Origin: Lysobacterales bacterium
GTDB taxonomy: Bacteria > Pseudomonadota > Gammaproteobacteria > Xanthomonadales > SZUA-36
Assembly: GCA_014238945.1 (NCBI GenBank)
Contig: JABAAB010000103.1
Span: 1 to 64,000 of the forward strand
Length of the DNA stretch: 64,000 nt
Direction: 5' to 3'
Positions 17,941-30,109 of the stretch are shown piece by piece. A model generated the notes under the pieces. That model searched no databases and was not told the origin of the DNA. It was given only the letters and a program-made list of their open reading frames with translations. Positions within the stretch are counted from its first letter, which is position 1. Each line of letters starts with the position of its first letter. The translations under genes and the position numbers were made by a program.

Positions 17941-18360
17941 ATGCGTCTTGTGACCACAATCACCTGCTGCACTTGCCTGGCGAGCCTGTTGGCAACTGCC
18001 ACACCCGCAAGGGCGGATCCACGCACAAATTATTTACTGCATTGCGGTGGTTGTCACCTGGCAGACGGATCCGGCGCACCCGATGAGGTACCTTCACTGC
18101 ACCATGACCTGGGCCGGATTGTCGCCGTTGAGCAAGGGCGCGAATACCTGGTGCGGGTACCGGGTGCCTCACAGGCGCTGCTCAATGACACCGATCTGGC
18201 AGCTGTCATCAACTGGGTGCTCAGGGAGTTTAACTCGGCCACATTATCCGATGATTTCAAGCCCTTGACGGCGGAGGAAGTGGGACGGGCACGCGCTGAT
18301 GTCCTCCTGGATCCAGCGAAGTTTCGCAGCAGGCTCTGGCTCAAATACGAGGAAAGCTGA
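17941..18360 (+). CDS. Secreted c-type cytochrome, probable electron acceptor of the TTQ enzyme
   Basis: A 139-residue precursor with a signal peptide (to about PARA, residue 25) and one haem site CGGCH (Cys35, Cys38, His39). After the initiator there is no methionine at all, so the usual Met axial ligand of class I cytochromes is absent. His54/His55 in PSLHHDLG are candidate second ligands. The core (VPGASQALLNDTDLAAVINWV) has the typical C-terminal helix pattern. It lies 8 bases after the light chain and takes the place of amicyanin or azurin in known clusters, so it probably receives electrons from TTQ (inference). Confidence 0.85.
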   Translation: MRLVTTITCCTCLASLLATATPARADPRTNYLLHCGGCHLADGSGAPDEVPSLHHDLGRIVAVEQGREYLVRVPGASQALLNDTDLAAVINWVLREFNSATLSDDFKPLTAEEVGRARADVLLDPAKFRSRLWLKYEES

Positions 18361-18508
18361 ATCCGGCAGGTGAGCGTGGTGAATACCGGAGAATATCGTC
18401 CCTGTTCATATCTTGCTGTCAATCGACTGTTTTATTATCCAGTCTCTGCGAGTACAAGCAGTATAAACGCTCTTTTGCATGAACCTGTATAGCGTCATTG
18501 GCAATAGA

Positions 18509-19792
18509 TTAATCGACCAACTGGTATTCCCGTATCACCTGGTTCACAGCCTGGGCTTGACCCGACACAAAGCGCGGTCTGAAATGGGTTCCCCGAAGCA
18601 TCCGTTTCAGCTGCGTTCCATTGGTGGCACCGTCGGGTTCCACCGCAAGCACCTCCACGTTGCGCACAGCACCGGTGTCCGATATATCGAATTGCACCGT
18701 CACCACAACCGGTTCTTCAACGGGCCGCAGATGGTCTGGCCTTCTGAAGGCATCATTGTCGGGAAGCGCCAGCGGTGTGCCCAACCATTTTTCCAGTTGC
18801 TCGCGTTCACTGGCCGCCAACAGGATTTGCTCAACCTCCGCGTACTGTTCATTGGCATAATCCCGGTATTGGTTCCACTGGGCCCAGTCCCCCAACTCCA
18901 GATAAAGACCCGCCCGCTCGACCGGGCCAAGCTGCTCCGACTCTGCTATCAATGCTTCAAGCAGGTTGCGACCAGTGCTATAACCGGTGCGTTGGATAAA
19001 ATTGGTCCGTTGGCGTACCCCTTCGGTAGATGAATCCAGCTCTGGGCTTTGGGTACGAAAACCATCGCCCGCCAGGCTCACTCGGCCCAGCACCAGGTAC
19101 AAATTTCGCAGTTGATTGATCACCAGTTCGCGGTACCAGTCGAAGTTATCCTGCTGCGCCGCGCCAATGGCTTCGAGCATTCGCTCGTTGAGTGAATACA
19201 GTTCGACCAATCGCCGGCCGTTGCCAGCATCCAATCCCGTAGCATAGACTGCCCTCTGCCAGCGCATGTATTCCAGGATGGCGCGCTTGCGTTCATCAGA
19301 ATAAGGCGGAAAGCCTTCACCATGTGTCCTGAAGAACGTGTCGTAGAGCTTATCCAGCCCTTCCAGATCACCCATTTCCTGGTGCACGATCATCATTTCG
19401 CGTATCAGGGGAACCTGTTGTTCGCTGTCCAGACCGGCATTCACGCGCATCACGTGCAGTGCCCGTCTGTACAACTCCAGGGCCTTGCTGTAGTCCTTTT
19501 GTTTGAGATGGTGTCGACCGAGGCTGACCAGGGAATCGTTCAGTCCTTCGGCGTAGGGACCAGAAAGTCCTTCAAGTTCTTCAAGTTGCTTTTTGTAGGC
19601 TTCGATATCTTCCTCACTCAGGGGTTCCGCCGCAAGTGGTGTGGGAAGGGGTTCCTCCGGCGCCGGTGGACCGGTACGAACAAACTCCCTGCCGTACAGA
19701 GCCGGAAAATGAGCCTGGGCCATTTGCAGGGGCAACAGCAGATTAACCACCAGGAACACTACCGCCGCTTTTGCTCTGGTGATTGGTTCCAC
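18509..19792 (-). CDS. Exported TPR protein with TonB-like C-terminal domain
   Basis: About 427 residues. From the GTG at 19792 (AAAGGG 7 bases upstream) the product begins MEPITRAKAAVVFLV... MAQA, a good signal peptide. An in-frame ATG at 19819 has a poorly spaced ribosome site. Then come a Pro-rich linker, a helical segment EDIEAYKKQLEELEG and tetratricopeptide-like repeats (SLGRHHLKQKDYSKALELYR). The C-terminal part (about 330-427) resembles a TonB C-terminal domain (VTVQFDISDTGAVRNVEVL, FRPRF). Such proteins are common in marine gammaproteobacteria as periplasmic energy-transduction or outer-membrane assembly proteins, but the role here is unknown. Convergent with the cytochrome gene. Confidence 0.72.
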   Translation of the reverse strand: MEPITRAKAAVVFLVVNLLLPLQMAQAHFPALYGREFVRTGPPAPEEPLPTPLAAEPLSEEDIEAYKKQLEELEGLSGPYAEGLNDSLVSLGRHHLKQKDYSKALELYRRALHVMRVNAGLDSEQQVPLIREMMIVHQEMGDLEGLDKLYDTFFRTHGEGFPPYSDERKRAILEYMRWQRAVYATGLDAGNGRRLVELYSLNERMLEAIGAAQQDNFDWYRELVINQLRNLYLVLGRVSLAGDGFRTQSPELDSSTEGVRQRTNFIQRTGYSTGRNLLEALIAESEQLGPVERAGLYLELGDWAQWNQYRDYANEQYAEVEQILLAASEREQLEKWLGTPLALPDNDAFRRPDHLRPVEEPVVVTVQFDISDTGAVRNVEVLAVEPDGATNGTQLKRMLRGTHFRPRFVSGQAQAVNQVIREYQLVD

Positions 19793-20317
19793 TTCACAGC
19801 CCTTTCTGATAATTGCCATCCACCATGAACCCCACAGACCGGGGATCTTGTGGACCATCACTGTATCCCGGCAGTTCAGCACCGACAGGATTGCCCAGAC
19901 CTTCGAAGACAGTTTTGTCTTCAACACCTGCACTGAATAATACCAGTTCAAGGTCAAATTTTTACCGCAAATTCCCACGCATTATATTCCTGCTTGATCC
20001 AACACCTTATTACACGCTCATTGGCTTTGGTGATTTCACCCTATTGGTCTGAGTAGGCATTGGATTGAGATTCTCTTTGCTCATCCTTGCTGGAAAAACA
20101 TAGTTGATCTTCAAGTCTGCTCATCAACGCAACTCATGCGCTTGTTTGCTGAGCTGGGACAGCAGTTCGAACCAGAACAATGGGTTTGCCAGGTAACTGC
20201 ATATCTATCTATTTCTGGGAAATCAGCTTTTATTCGTCTTATACTCGGACAAGGCCTTTCCAAAACGTGATTTCGTCCACGATGGTATCTCGTCAATTAA
20301 CAGGTAGGAAATGAATA
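19793..20317. other. Intergenic region, no supported gene
   Basis: These 525 bases are AT-richer than the flanks. A 44-codon frame at 20136-20270 (MRLFAELGQQFEPEQW...) has protein-like composition but no ribosome site or recognisable domain. AGGTAGGAA just before 20318 serves the following broken gene. Nothing else was seen. Confidence 0.4.
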
Positions 20318-20970
20318 GTGAAAAAACTCAAATACAGTGCAGCCATCAGTATATTGTGCATCTCTTTTTTGGCGCAGGCTGAACCGGTTGGAACGGCTTT
20401 TACCTACCAGGGTGAACTAAAACACCAGGATGTAATGCAATAGCAGCCAATGGTTTTCCGATCATCAGCAGTTATGGTGCCGGTTCAGGAGAACTGGTCC
20501 TTGTGCGCTGTTCAAATCTCTACTGCAGTTCTAAGAGCTCTGGCGTTCCGGATTCTGCGGATGATGTCGGTCAACACAGCAGCATTGCCATTGGTGATGA
20601 TGATCTACCCGTGATCAGTTATTTTGACGACACCAATGGTCACCTGAAACTTCTTCATTGCAATAACGTGAACTGCACATCGCAAACCAAAACCACGCTG
20701 GATTCCTCCATCAGCAATGGATGGTGGACCAGTATCGCCATTGGCACCGATGGTAATCCGGTTATCAGCTACCACCAATACAGCGGTGGAAACCTCAGAC
20801 TGATAATTTGTGAAAATGCAGCTTGTACGGTCAGTACACGCTCAACTCTGGACAAACCGGGCTCACATACCAGCATCGCAATTGGAACGGATGGTCAACC
20901 GATGATCAGCTACGTCGGGTTTAACCCCGCCGATCTCAAAGTGATCAAATGTGGTGGCAACTGTCGCTAG
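20318..20970 (+). pseudogene. Broken secreted repeat protein
   Basis: A GTG at 20318 (AGGTAGGAA upstream) starts a signal peptide (MKKLKYSAAISILCISFLAQA) and PVGTAFTYQGELKH, then meets TAG at 20441. In another frame, from about 20416 to 20970, lie imperfect repeats of about 40 residues. Each repeat is of the form SIAIGTDGNPVISY, a short linker, LKLLHC, four residues, C and TLD; at least four units are recognisable. Heads like VGTAFTYQGEL and these repeats occur in long secreted proteins of gammaproteobacteria. The join therefore looks like a deletion plus frameshift that removed the middle of one gene. A GTG inside (20503) could start a 155-residue fragment. Confidence 0.65.
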
Positions 20971-21098
20971 GTCGCAGGGTCTGTCATTCAGAATTGTATA
21001 GAACAGTGGTATGAATCACCCTGATAAACGGCAGACGATTCAGTACTAACGGCAGAAAATCTGATTTTCGAGGTGCTGTTCAGTTTGCTGGACTGTAA

Positions 21099-21130
21099 TA
21101 AAAAAAGCCGGCACCAGGGCCGGATTTTTT
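21099..21130. terminator. Bidirectional intrinsic terminator after atpC
   Basis: CCGGC (21108-21112) and GCCGG (21119-21123) form a stem. Six or more A bases lie to the left and six T bases to the right, so a T-run follows the stem on both strands. It lies 17 bases beyond the stop of atpC and ends the ATP synthase operon. Confidence 0.8.
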
Positions 21131-21146
21131 CATATACATATACCTG

Positions 21147-21572
21147 TCAGCGTTTCAGATTCTTGCGCAAACGCTCCAGGGCCTGTAGCTGGGCGACGGC
21201 CTCGAGCAGCTTCGCCTGGGCCTCTGCAACTTCCATCTCGCCGGTACGGTCAGCAAGTTCACGTTCGGCTTCCGCCTTGGCCTCTGCTGCCGCAGCTTCG
21301 TCAAGGTCCTCACCGCGCATGGCGGTATCGGCCATGACGGTGACCACGTGTGGCTGCACCTCGATGATGCCACCACCGACAAAGAAAAACTGTTCCTCGC
21401 CATTGGTATCCTGTACCCGTACCGGGCCGGGTTTGAGCTGGGTGATCAGCGGCGCGTGACGCGGGGTGATGCCCAGCTCACCGGCGATACCGGTGGCGAA
21501 TACCATCGCGACCTCACCCGAGTAAATCTCGTCGTGGGCACTTACAATGTCGCAGCGTATGGTTTTGGTCAT
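21147..21572 (-). CDS. atpC: F1Fo ATP synthase epsilon subunit
   Basis: A 141-residue central-stalk subunit that couples rotation to catalysis and inhibits ATP hydrolysis. The N-terminal beta-sandwich (IRCDIVSAHDEIYSGEV, GELGITPRHAPLIT) and a C-terminal helical hairpin rich in Ala and Glu (about 85-141) match the family in order and length. Last gene of the operon, 26 bases after atpD and followed by an intrinsic terminator. Confidence 0.97.
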   Translation of the reverse strand: MTKTIRCDIVSAHDEIYSGEVAMVFATGIAGELGITPRHAPLITQLKPGPVRVQDTNGEEQFFFVGGGIIEVQPHVVTVMADTAMRGEDLDEAAAAEAKAEAERELADRTGEMEVAEAQAKLLEAVAQLQALERLRKNLKR

Positions 21573-21598
21573 GGTTGCTTACTCTTGAGAAAGACCGC

Positions 21599-23005
<1,407 letters not shown>

Positions 23006-23026
23006 CTAATATGCCGGTGGCCTGCC

Positions 23027-23890
23027 CTAGACGGCAGCTGCACCACCAACGATTTCTGAAATTTCCTGTGTGATCGCAGCCTGGCGGGCCTTGTTGTAAA
23101 CCAGCTTCAGCTCGTCGATCAGATCACTTGCATTGTCCGTAGCGCTCTTCATCGCGATCATACGTGCGGCGTGCTCGGACGCCAGATTCTCCACCACGGC
23201 CTGGTAAACCAGTACCTCGATGTATCGCACCAACACACTGTCCAGCAAGGTTTCGGCATCGGGCTCGTATATGTAGTCCCAGATATCCTTGACCTCCTCA
23301 TCCTCGGTCGGTGGCAGCGGCAACAATTGCTCAACAACCGGTTTCTGCACCATGGTGTTGATGAAATTGTTGTAGACGATGAAGACCCGGTCTACCTCCA
23401 GTTCCCGGTAAGCATCCAGCATGGTTTTGATCGCCCCGATCAGGTCATCAAGCTGGGGTTTTTCTCCCAGGTTGCTGGTATGCGCCGCAATTTCAACCTT
23501 GATGTTACGGAAATAGGCCGAGGCCTTCTTTCCCAGGGTCACCATGGAGACCTCTGCACCTTTTTTCTGCCAAGAGGCAATGTCAGCCAGCATCACCTTG
23601 AACAGGTTGGAGTTCAAACCACCGCATAACCCACGGTCACTGGAAATTACGATGTATCCAACCTTTTTGACATCAGGGTGCTTGATGGTAAAAGGATGCC
23701 GGTACTCCGGATTGGCCTTGCCCAGGTGACCAATGACACGACGCATCATGCTGACATAGGGCCTGGTGGCCTTCATCAAATCCTGCGACTTACGGATTTT
23801 ACTCGCCGATACCATCTCCAGCGCGGAAGTCACCTTCATGGTGTTTTGAACACTCCGGATCTTGCCGGTAATTTCTTTTCCACCTGCCAT
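23027..23890 (-). CDS. atpG: F1Fo ATP synthase gamma subunit
   Basis: The 287-residue rotor shaft of F1. N-terminal ([24 protein letters not shown]) and C-terminal ([40 protein letters not shown]) coiled-coil helices carry the highly conserved family residues, around a Rossmann-like middle ([18 protein letters not shown]). Position between atpA and atpD is the standard order. Confidence 0.98.
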   Translation of the reverse strand: MAGGKEITGKIRSVQNTMKVTSALEMVSASKIRKSQDLMKATRPYVSMMRRVIGHLGKANPEYRHPFTIKHPDVKKVGYIVISSDRGLCGGLNSNLFKVMLADIASWQKKGAEVSMVTLGKKASAYFRNIKVEIAAHTSNLGEKPQLDDLIGAIKTMLDAYRELEVDRVFIVYNNFINTMVQKPVVEQLLPLPPTEDEEVKDIWDYIYEPDAETLLDSVLVRYIEVLVYQAVVENLASEHAARMIAMKSATDNASDLIDELKLVYNKARQAAITQEISEIVGGAAAV

Positions 23891-23925
23891 ATTAAGCTCG
23901 CTTTGCTCTACCCGCCGCTGCTGTT

Positions 23926-25470
23926 TTACCAGCTACCCGTGGTCTTGAATTCTTCACAGGCTGCCTTGAGTCGACCTTCTATCTCGTCATCCCAGCCGCC
24001 TGAGTTGAGTGTCTCCACCACCTCGGATTGGGAATTGTTCATGTAGTCAAGCAGGGCCGCCTCAAATACACCGATGTTGGGGAGTTCAATGTCATCCATA
24101 AAGCCACGGTCAACCGCAAACAGGGAAACCGCCATTTCGGCCACCGACATCGGGCTGTACTGGGCCTGCTTCATCAGCTCGGTCACACGCTGGCCGCGTT
24201 CCAGCTGGGCACGGGTTGCATCATCGAGATCGGATGCAAACTGGGCGAAGGCGGCCAGTTCACGATACTGGGCCAGTGCCAGACGCACACCACCACCGAG
24301 CTTCTTGATCACCTTGGTCTGGGCTGCGCCACCCACACGCGAAACCGAAAGACCGGCGTGGACCGCCGGACGGATACCGCCGTTGAACAGATCGGATTCC
24401 AGGAATATCTGGCCGTCTGTAATAGAGATCACGTTGGTCGGGACAAATGCGGATACGTCACCCGCCTGGGTTTCAATGATGGGTAATGCGGTCAGCGAAC
24501 CGGTCTTGCCGGTCACCGCTCCATCGGTAAATTTTTCAACGTATTCAACATTTACCCGTGCAGCGCGCTCCAGCAAACGCGAATGCAGGTAGAAAACATC
24601 ACCCGGGTAGGCCTCACGACCCGGCGGACGACGCAGCAACAGGGAAACCTGGCGATAGGCCCAGGCCTGCTTGGTCAGATCGTCATAAATAATCAGTGCA
24701 TCCTCACCCCGGTCACGGAAGTATTCACCCATGGTGCAACCGGCATAGGGTGCGATGTACTGCATGGCAGCCGATTCTGAAGCGGAAGCATTGACCACGA
24801 TGGTGTGTTCCATCGCACCGTGCTCCTCCAGCGTCTTGACCACGTTGGCCACGGTGGACTGCTTCTGGCCGATGGCCACGTAAATACATTTAATACCGGA
24901 ACGAACCTGGTTGATGATGGTATCGATGGCGATGGCCGATTTACCGATCTGGCGGTCACCGATGATCAATTCACGCTGACCCCGACCAATCGGCACCATG
25001 GCATCAATGGATTTCAGACCGGTCTGTACCGGCTGATCCACGGATTTACGCCAGATGACACCGGGGGCCACTTTCTCGATCGGTGCATAACCATCATTTT
25101 CCAATGGTCCCTGTCCATCGATTGGCTCACCGAGGGCGCTGACCACCCTGCCCAGCAGACCGTGGCCGTGCGGAACCTCCAGAATACGACCGGTGCATTT
25201 GACCGTATCCCCTTCGCTTATGTGCTCGTAGTCACCGAGGATAACCGTACCAACGGAATCCCGCTCCAGGTTAAGTGCCAGGCCATAGGTATTGCCTGGA
25301 AACTCAATCATCTCACCCTGCATGGCGTCTTCGAGACCGTGAACACGTGAGATTCCGTCGGAAACACTGACCACAGTGCCCTCGTTTCGGGTCTCGGCCG
25401 AGATATTCAGCTCTTCAACGCGCTGCTTGATCAGCTCGGAGATTTCAGATGGATTCAATGTAGTTTGCAT
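23926..25470 (-). CDS. atpA: F1Fo ATP synthase alpha subunit
   Basis: The 514-residue regulatory nucleotide-binding subunit of the F1 head. Walker A GDRQIGKS, the Walker B region [16 protein letters not shown] and the conserved [10 protein letters not shown] segment with its arginine finger are present. ATG 25470 ([17 protein letters not shown]) is chosen for AGGA 8 bases upstream and for fit with the 513-residue E. coli protein; an ATG two codons earlier at 25476 is also possible. Confidence 0.97.
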   Translation of the reverse strand: MQTTLNPSEISELIKQRVEELNISAETRNEGTVVSVSDGISRVHGLEDAMQGEMIEFPGNTYGLALNLERDSVGTVILGDYEHISEGDTVKCTGRILEVPHGHGLLGRVVSALGEPIDGQGPLENDGYAPIEKVAPGVIWRKSVDQPVQTGLKSIDAMVPIGRGQRELIIGDRQIGKSAIAIDTIINQVRSGIKCIYVAIGQKQSTVANVVKTLEEHGAMEHTIVVNASASESAAMQYIAPYAGCTMGEYFRDRGEDALIIYDDLTKQAWAYRQVSLLLRRPPGREAYPGDVFYLHSRLLERAARVNVEYVEKFTDGAVTGKTGSLTALPIIETQAGDVSAFVPTNVISITDGQIFLESDLFNGGIRPAVHAGLSVSRVGGAAQTKVIKKLGGGVRLALAQYRELAAFAQFASDLDDATRAQLERGQRVTELMKQAQYSPMSVAEMAVSLFAVDRGFMDDIELPNIGVFEAALLDYMNNSQSEVVETLNSGGWDDEIEGRLKAACEEFKTTGSW

Positions 25471-25522
25471 TGTCATTTTCCTGTCAGACCCCCCTGAATA
25501 GGGGCAATCGGTCTTCTTTTAA

Positions 25523-26056
25523 TTAACTTAAAGAGGTTTCCAGCCGCTCCAGGCGGCCCGCCAATGAGCCATCAATAACCTGGTCGCCGGCATAAATAAT
25601 GGCCCCACCCAGTACGGTCGGGTCAATATCGTTGTTCAATGAGATTTCACGGTCAAAACGCTTTGCCAGCGCTGCCTGCATGCGCTCGGATTCCAGGTCC
25701 TGTAACGGGACCGCGGATACAACCCGGACCTGCAATCGTTTTTCAGCCTCAAACCGCAATTGCTGGAACAGTTGAGAAACTTCACTACACAACTGCAAAC
25801 GACCATTATTCGCCAGCACACTCAGAAAGCCCTCGAAACGGGGTTCGAGCTCTCTGCCAACTGTGACCGAAATGATTTCAACCGCCTTGGCCGCTGAGAA
25901 ATGCGGGCTGTTCAACCAGCCAGACAGAGTCTCGTCGAGCGTAACCGCAGCAACCGCAGACAACATTTCGTCCCAGGCCGCCAGCTGCTTGTCAGCGCGT
26001 GCCAGTTCGAATGCTGCCTTTGCATAGGGCCGTGCCAGTGTCGTCAAGCTGCTCAT
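25523..26056 (-). CDS. atpH: F1Fo ATP synthase delta subunit
   Basis: A 177-residue peripheral-stalk subunit joining F1 to the b dimer. LARPYAKAAFELA at the N-terminus and the C-terminal VVSAVPLQDLESERMQAALAKR region with DPTVLGGAIIYAGDQVIDGS are typical. It starts 3 bases after the stop of atpF, so translation is probably coupled. Confidence 0.96.
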   Translation of the reverse strand: MSSLTTLARPYAKAAFELARADKQLAAWDEMLSAVAAVTLDETLSGWLNSPHFSAAKAVEIISVTVGRELEPRFEGFLSVLANNGRLQLCSEVSQLFQQLRFEAEKRLQVRVVSAVPLQDLESERMQAALAKRFDREISLNNDIDPTVLGGAIIYAGDQVIDGSLAGRLERLETSLS

Positions 26057-26059
26057 GAT

Positions 26060-26530
26060 TCAGATTTCAGCAATCAACTTGTCGAGCAACTCACGATGGG
26101 TTTCCTCGTCAACTTCTTTTTCAAGAATTTGCCGGGCACCCAGTACCGCGAGGCTGGCGACCGTGGCACGCAATTCCTCACGCGCCTGGTTGGCTGCCTG
26201 GCTGATCTCGGCCTCACCGGCAATGACCTGCCGCTGGCGTTCCGCCACCGCATCATCTTTTGCCTGGTCCAGTATTTTGCCGTGACGCTGGTTTGCCTGG
26301 TCAACGATTTCGCCCGCTTTGTCGCGAGCCGTCTTGATCTGCTGTTCAACTTCCCGGTTCGCATCAGCCAGTGCCTTCTCGGCCCGGTCAGAGGCGGCCA
26401 GACCATCTGCTATTTTGGTTCGTCGTTCATCCATGGCCTTCAGCAAAGGCGGCCAGATGAACTTCATACAGAACCAGACAAATATCATCATGGCAATCGA
26501 CTGCAGGATCAGGGTGGCATTCATGTTCAT
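26060..26530 (-). CDS. atpF: F1Fo ATP synthase b subunit
   Basis: The 156-residue peripheral stalk. It has one N-terminal transmembrane helix ([20 protein letters not shown]) followed by a long charged amphipathic helix that forms the coiled-coil dimer. Length is exactly that of E. coli AtpF. The ATG at 26530 has GAGGTGA upstream; a second ATG two codons in is less well placed. Confidence 0.97.
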   Translation of the reverse strand: MNMNATLILQSIAMMIFVWFCMKFIWPPLLKAMDERRTKIADGLAASDRAEKALADANREVEQQIKTARDKAGEIVDQANQRHGKILDQAKDDAVAERQRQVIAGEAEISQAANQAREELRATVASLAVLGARQILEKEVDEETHRELLDKLIAEI

Positions 26531-26583
26531 GCCGTCACCTCTTCGTGTCGTGTCTGCTAAAAATATTTCTGGTGAGCAACAAC

Positions 26584-26877
<294 letters not shown>

Positions 26878-26922
26878 TCAGAGATAGATCATCAAAAAAT
26901 TAAAAACATACTCAATCGTTTA

Positions 26923-27975
<1,053 letters not shown>

Positions 27976-28037
27976 TTACAGTCCGCTGTTTATTTTTCTA
28001 GGTCCCAATGGGAAAGTGTGTCCTGATAAGCAATATA

Positions 28038-28424
28038 TCAAGCCCTGTTTAGCAACCCCAGCCATCCGCTGAAAATCACCATTGCCATTCCAGTAAAAAA
28101 CCATCCGGCAGCCAGGGGCTTGACCCAAATAAAAACCGCCACGCATATCAGGGCGGTCAATAAAAATTTACCTGCTTCAGCCATCACGGCTGCACGCAGA
28201 AAGGCGCTGCTGTCAGGCCCGAACCTGCGTGCCATGACCACCGCGGAAAACAGGGCGGGAATAAATGCCGCCAGGCTTCCAAACATCGATGAGTAGGCTG
28301 CAACCGGATCGAAGACCAGCAAAACACCGGCCAGCAACAGGGATACCCCCGACTGTATTCGTAACCAACGGCCCAGTGTCAGACCTGGCACCATATTTGG
28401 TGCCTGGTTGGCAGGAACCGTCAT
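28038..28424 (-). CDS. atpI: ATP synthase accessory protein I
   Basis: A 128-residue membrane protein with four hydrophobic segments. AtpI helps assemble the c-ring and is the usual first gene of proteobacterial atp operons. ATG 28424 has GAGG 8 bases upstream; a GTG three codons earlier is less likely. Sequence conservation in this family is low, so the call rests on membrane topology, FGPDSSAFLRAAVMAEAGKFLLT and position. Confidence 0.9.
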   Translation of the reverse strand: MTVPANQAPNMVPGLTLGRWLRIQSGVSLLLAGVLLVFDPVAAYSSMFGSLAAFIPALFSAVVMARRFGPDSSAFLRAAVMAEAGKFLLTALICVAVFIWVKPLAAGWFFTGMAMVIFSGWLGLLNRA

Positions 28425-28480
28425 GCACTCCACCTCATTTGTATGACCACCATCAACCAGAGAGCAGCCATCAGCCCACC

Positions 28481-28510
28481 ATTTTAACAGTTTGCCTGTG
28501 GGCGGAGCAA
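28481..28510 (-). promoter_or_regulatory. Candidate promoter of the ATP synthase operon
   Basis: On the minus strand TTGCTC (28505-28510), an 18-base spacer and TAAAAT (28481-28486) resemble a sigma70 promoter about 57 bases upstream of atpI. The -10 box is good and the -35 box weak. Confidence 0.4.
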
Positions 28511-28553
28511 CGCGATTAGCCGAATTTTAAACAGGTATTGCCAATTTCTCCGT

Positions 28554-28988
28554 TTATACAATCTCAATGTCCGTGGTCAGCACAACTTCGGAATTGAGCG
28601 AGGCGGTGACCAGGCAGATCTGTTCTGCTTTTACCAGCAGCCTGTGGGCGAGTGACAACTTGGCATCCGTTGGAATTTGGAGTGTCGCATGGAGGTTAAA
28701 TCGAGTGAATTGGGTTACCCGCTCAGGGCGGTCCAACACCCCTTCTACTTCGCAAATCAGCGAAGTCCAGTCAAGTCTTGATGCCTGTGCAATGGCCCGG
28801 AAGCTCAGCACGAAGCAGTTTGCAACCGCCGCGGTGAGCAGAGTCTCAGGTGACCACTCACCACCGGGCCCTCCAAACTCAGCTGGTGGCTGGATGTCCA
28901 GGTCCGGTACATCATCGCCACCGGCAACAACCGGCCCGTCAGGTCCGCTCTTCACGCTGACATGATAATGATGGGGAAATGCTTGCAT
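28554..28988 (-). CDS. OsmC-family peroxide/osmotic stress protein
   Basis: A 144-residue protein of the OsmC/Ohr fold. It has the N-terminal strand FPHHYHVSVKSGPDGPV, the PPAEFGGPGGEWSPETLLTAAVANCFVLSF region with the first conserved Cys, and a second Cys in KAEQICLVTASLN. These two cysteines are the peroxidatic pair reducing organic hydroperoxides in the family. It lies between parB and atpI on the same strand, where most gammaproteobacteria have no gene. The 120-base gap to atpI holds the likely atp promoter. Confidence 0.88.
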   Translation of the reverse strand: MQAFPHHYHVSVKSGPDGPVVAGGDDVPDLDIQPPAEFGGPGGEWSPETLLTAAVANCFVLSFRAIAQASRLDWTSLICEVEGVLDRPERVTQFTRFNLHATLQIPTDAKLSLAHRLLVKAEQICLVTASLNSEVVLTTDIEIV

Positions 28989-29128
28989 ATGAATTTTCCT
29001 GGATAGGTTAAATATGATCGCGTTAGATCGTATGGGGAAACAAGTGGGGCGTAATTGACTTTAATCAATATTGACCGGGTAATCGCCCGATGACGGTTTA
29101 TCCCCGCTGCGGTCTCGGTTCCTCTGGT

Positions 29129-30013
29129 CTATTCCTGGTTCAGGCCCAACTGGTCCAGGATACCCTCAAATTCATCCGCCGAGTTATAGGCAATGACCAG
29201 TTTGCCCTTGCCCCTGGCGTTGTGTTGAATCCTGACCCGTGCACAGAGTTTCTCAGACAAGTTGTCCTGCAAACGCAATATGTCCGGATCCAGTGGCTGG
29301 TGTTTGGGGTTCGGAGGATTTTTCAGCCTGCGAACCAATTGCTCGGTTTCCCGTACGGACAAGGCCCTGGCTACCACTTCACGTGCGGCCCTTGCCTGCG
29401 TCATGGGATCAAGCGACAGGATGGCGCGTGCATGCCCCATCTCAAGGTGACGTGCGTCCACCAATTCACGAACTTCGGCGGAAAGCTCCAACAAACGCAA
29501 CAGGTTGGATACCGCCGAACGTGAACGGCCCACGGCCTCACCCGCCTCCTGGTGTGTCATCTGGAACTCGTCGACCAGTCTTCTCAGTGCCGTCGCTTCC
29601 TCAATGGGGTTCAGGTCTTCCCGCTGGATGTTCTCAACCAGCGCCATGGCAATCGCAATCTCATCAGGTACATCCCGAATGAGTGCCGGAATATGTTCAA
29701 TCCCCGCCAGCTGTGCCGCCCGCCAGCGTCGCTCACCTGCGATCAGCTGGTAATCACCACCGTCCTGCCTGCGCACCACCACTGGCTGGATTACCCCCTG
29801 GTGCCGGATCGACTCCGCCAACTCGTCCAGGCGGTCGGAGTCGAAAACCGAACGTGGCTGGTAAGGTCCCGGGCTGATCAGGTCCAGCGGCAGATTTTTT
29901 AGGGTCTCATTTTCCTGGGAAGCGGCCGCGGCGCTCTGGGTTGCGTGTTGCAGGGTGGATTTACTGAGCATTGAACTCAGATTACGACCAAGCGGATTCT
30001 TTTTTAATGGCAT
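29129..30013 (-). CDS. parB: Chromosome-partitioning protein ParB (Spo0J)
   Basis: A 294-residue CTP-dependent clamp protein that loads at parS sites near the replication origin. The ParB/sulfiredoxin domain has GERRWRAAQLAGI and ALVENIQREDLNPIEEA, followed by a helix-turn-helix (MTHQEAGEAVGRSRSAVSNLLRLLEL) and a C-terminal dimerisation region. ATG 30013 is preferred (GGAA upstream); a GTG at 30037 adds 8 residues. It follows parA by about 100 bases. Confidence 0.95.
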   Translation of the reverse strand: MPLKKNPLGRNLSSMLSKSTLQHATQSAAAASQENETLKNLPLDLISPGPYQPRSVFDSDRLDELAESIRHQGVIQPVVVRRQDGGDYQLIAGERRWRAAQLAGIEHIPALIRDVPDEIAIAMALVENIQREDLNPIEEATALRRLVDEFQMTHQEAGEAVGRSRSAVSNLLRLLELSAEVRELVDARHLEMGHARAILSLDPMTQARAAREVVARALSVRETEQLVRRLKNPPNPKHQPLDPDILRLQDNLSEKLCARVRIQHNARGKGKLVIAYNSADEFEGILDQLGLNQE

Positions 30014-30109
30014 TTGATGGTTTTCCAGAACTGACACTACATATTATCAAGTTATGCGGTGTTGTTGCTAACCCGCATATTGCACCGCTATCCCGGATGA
30101 TGGCGCAGA

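Noticed and set aside
20136-20270. 44-codon frame MRLFAELGQQFEPEQW...
   Set aside because: Composition is protein-like, but there is no ribosome site, promoter or recognised relative.
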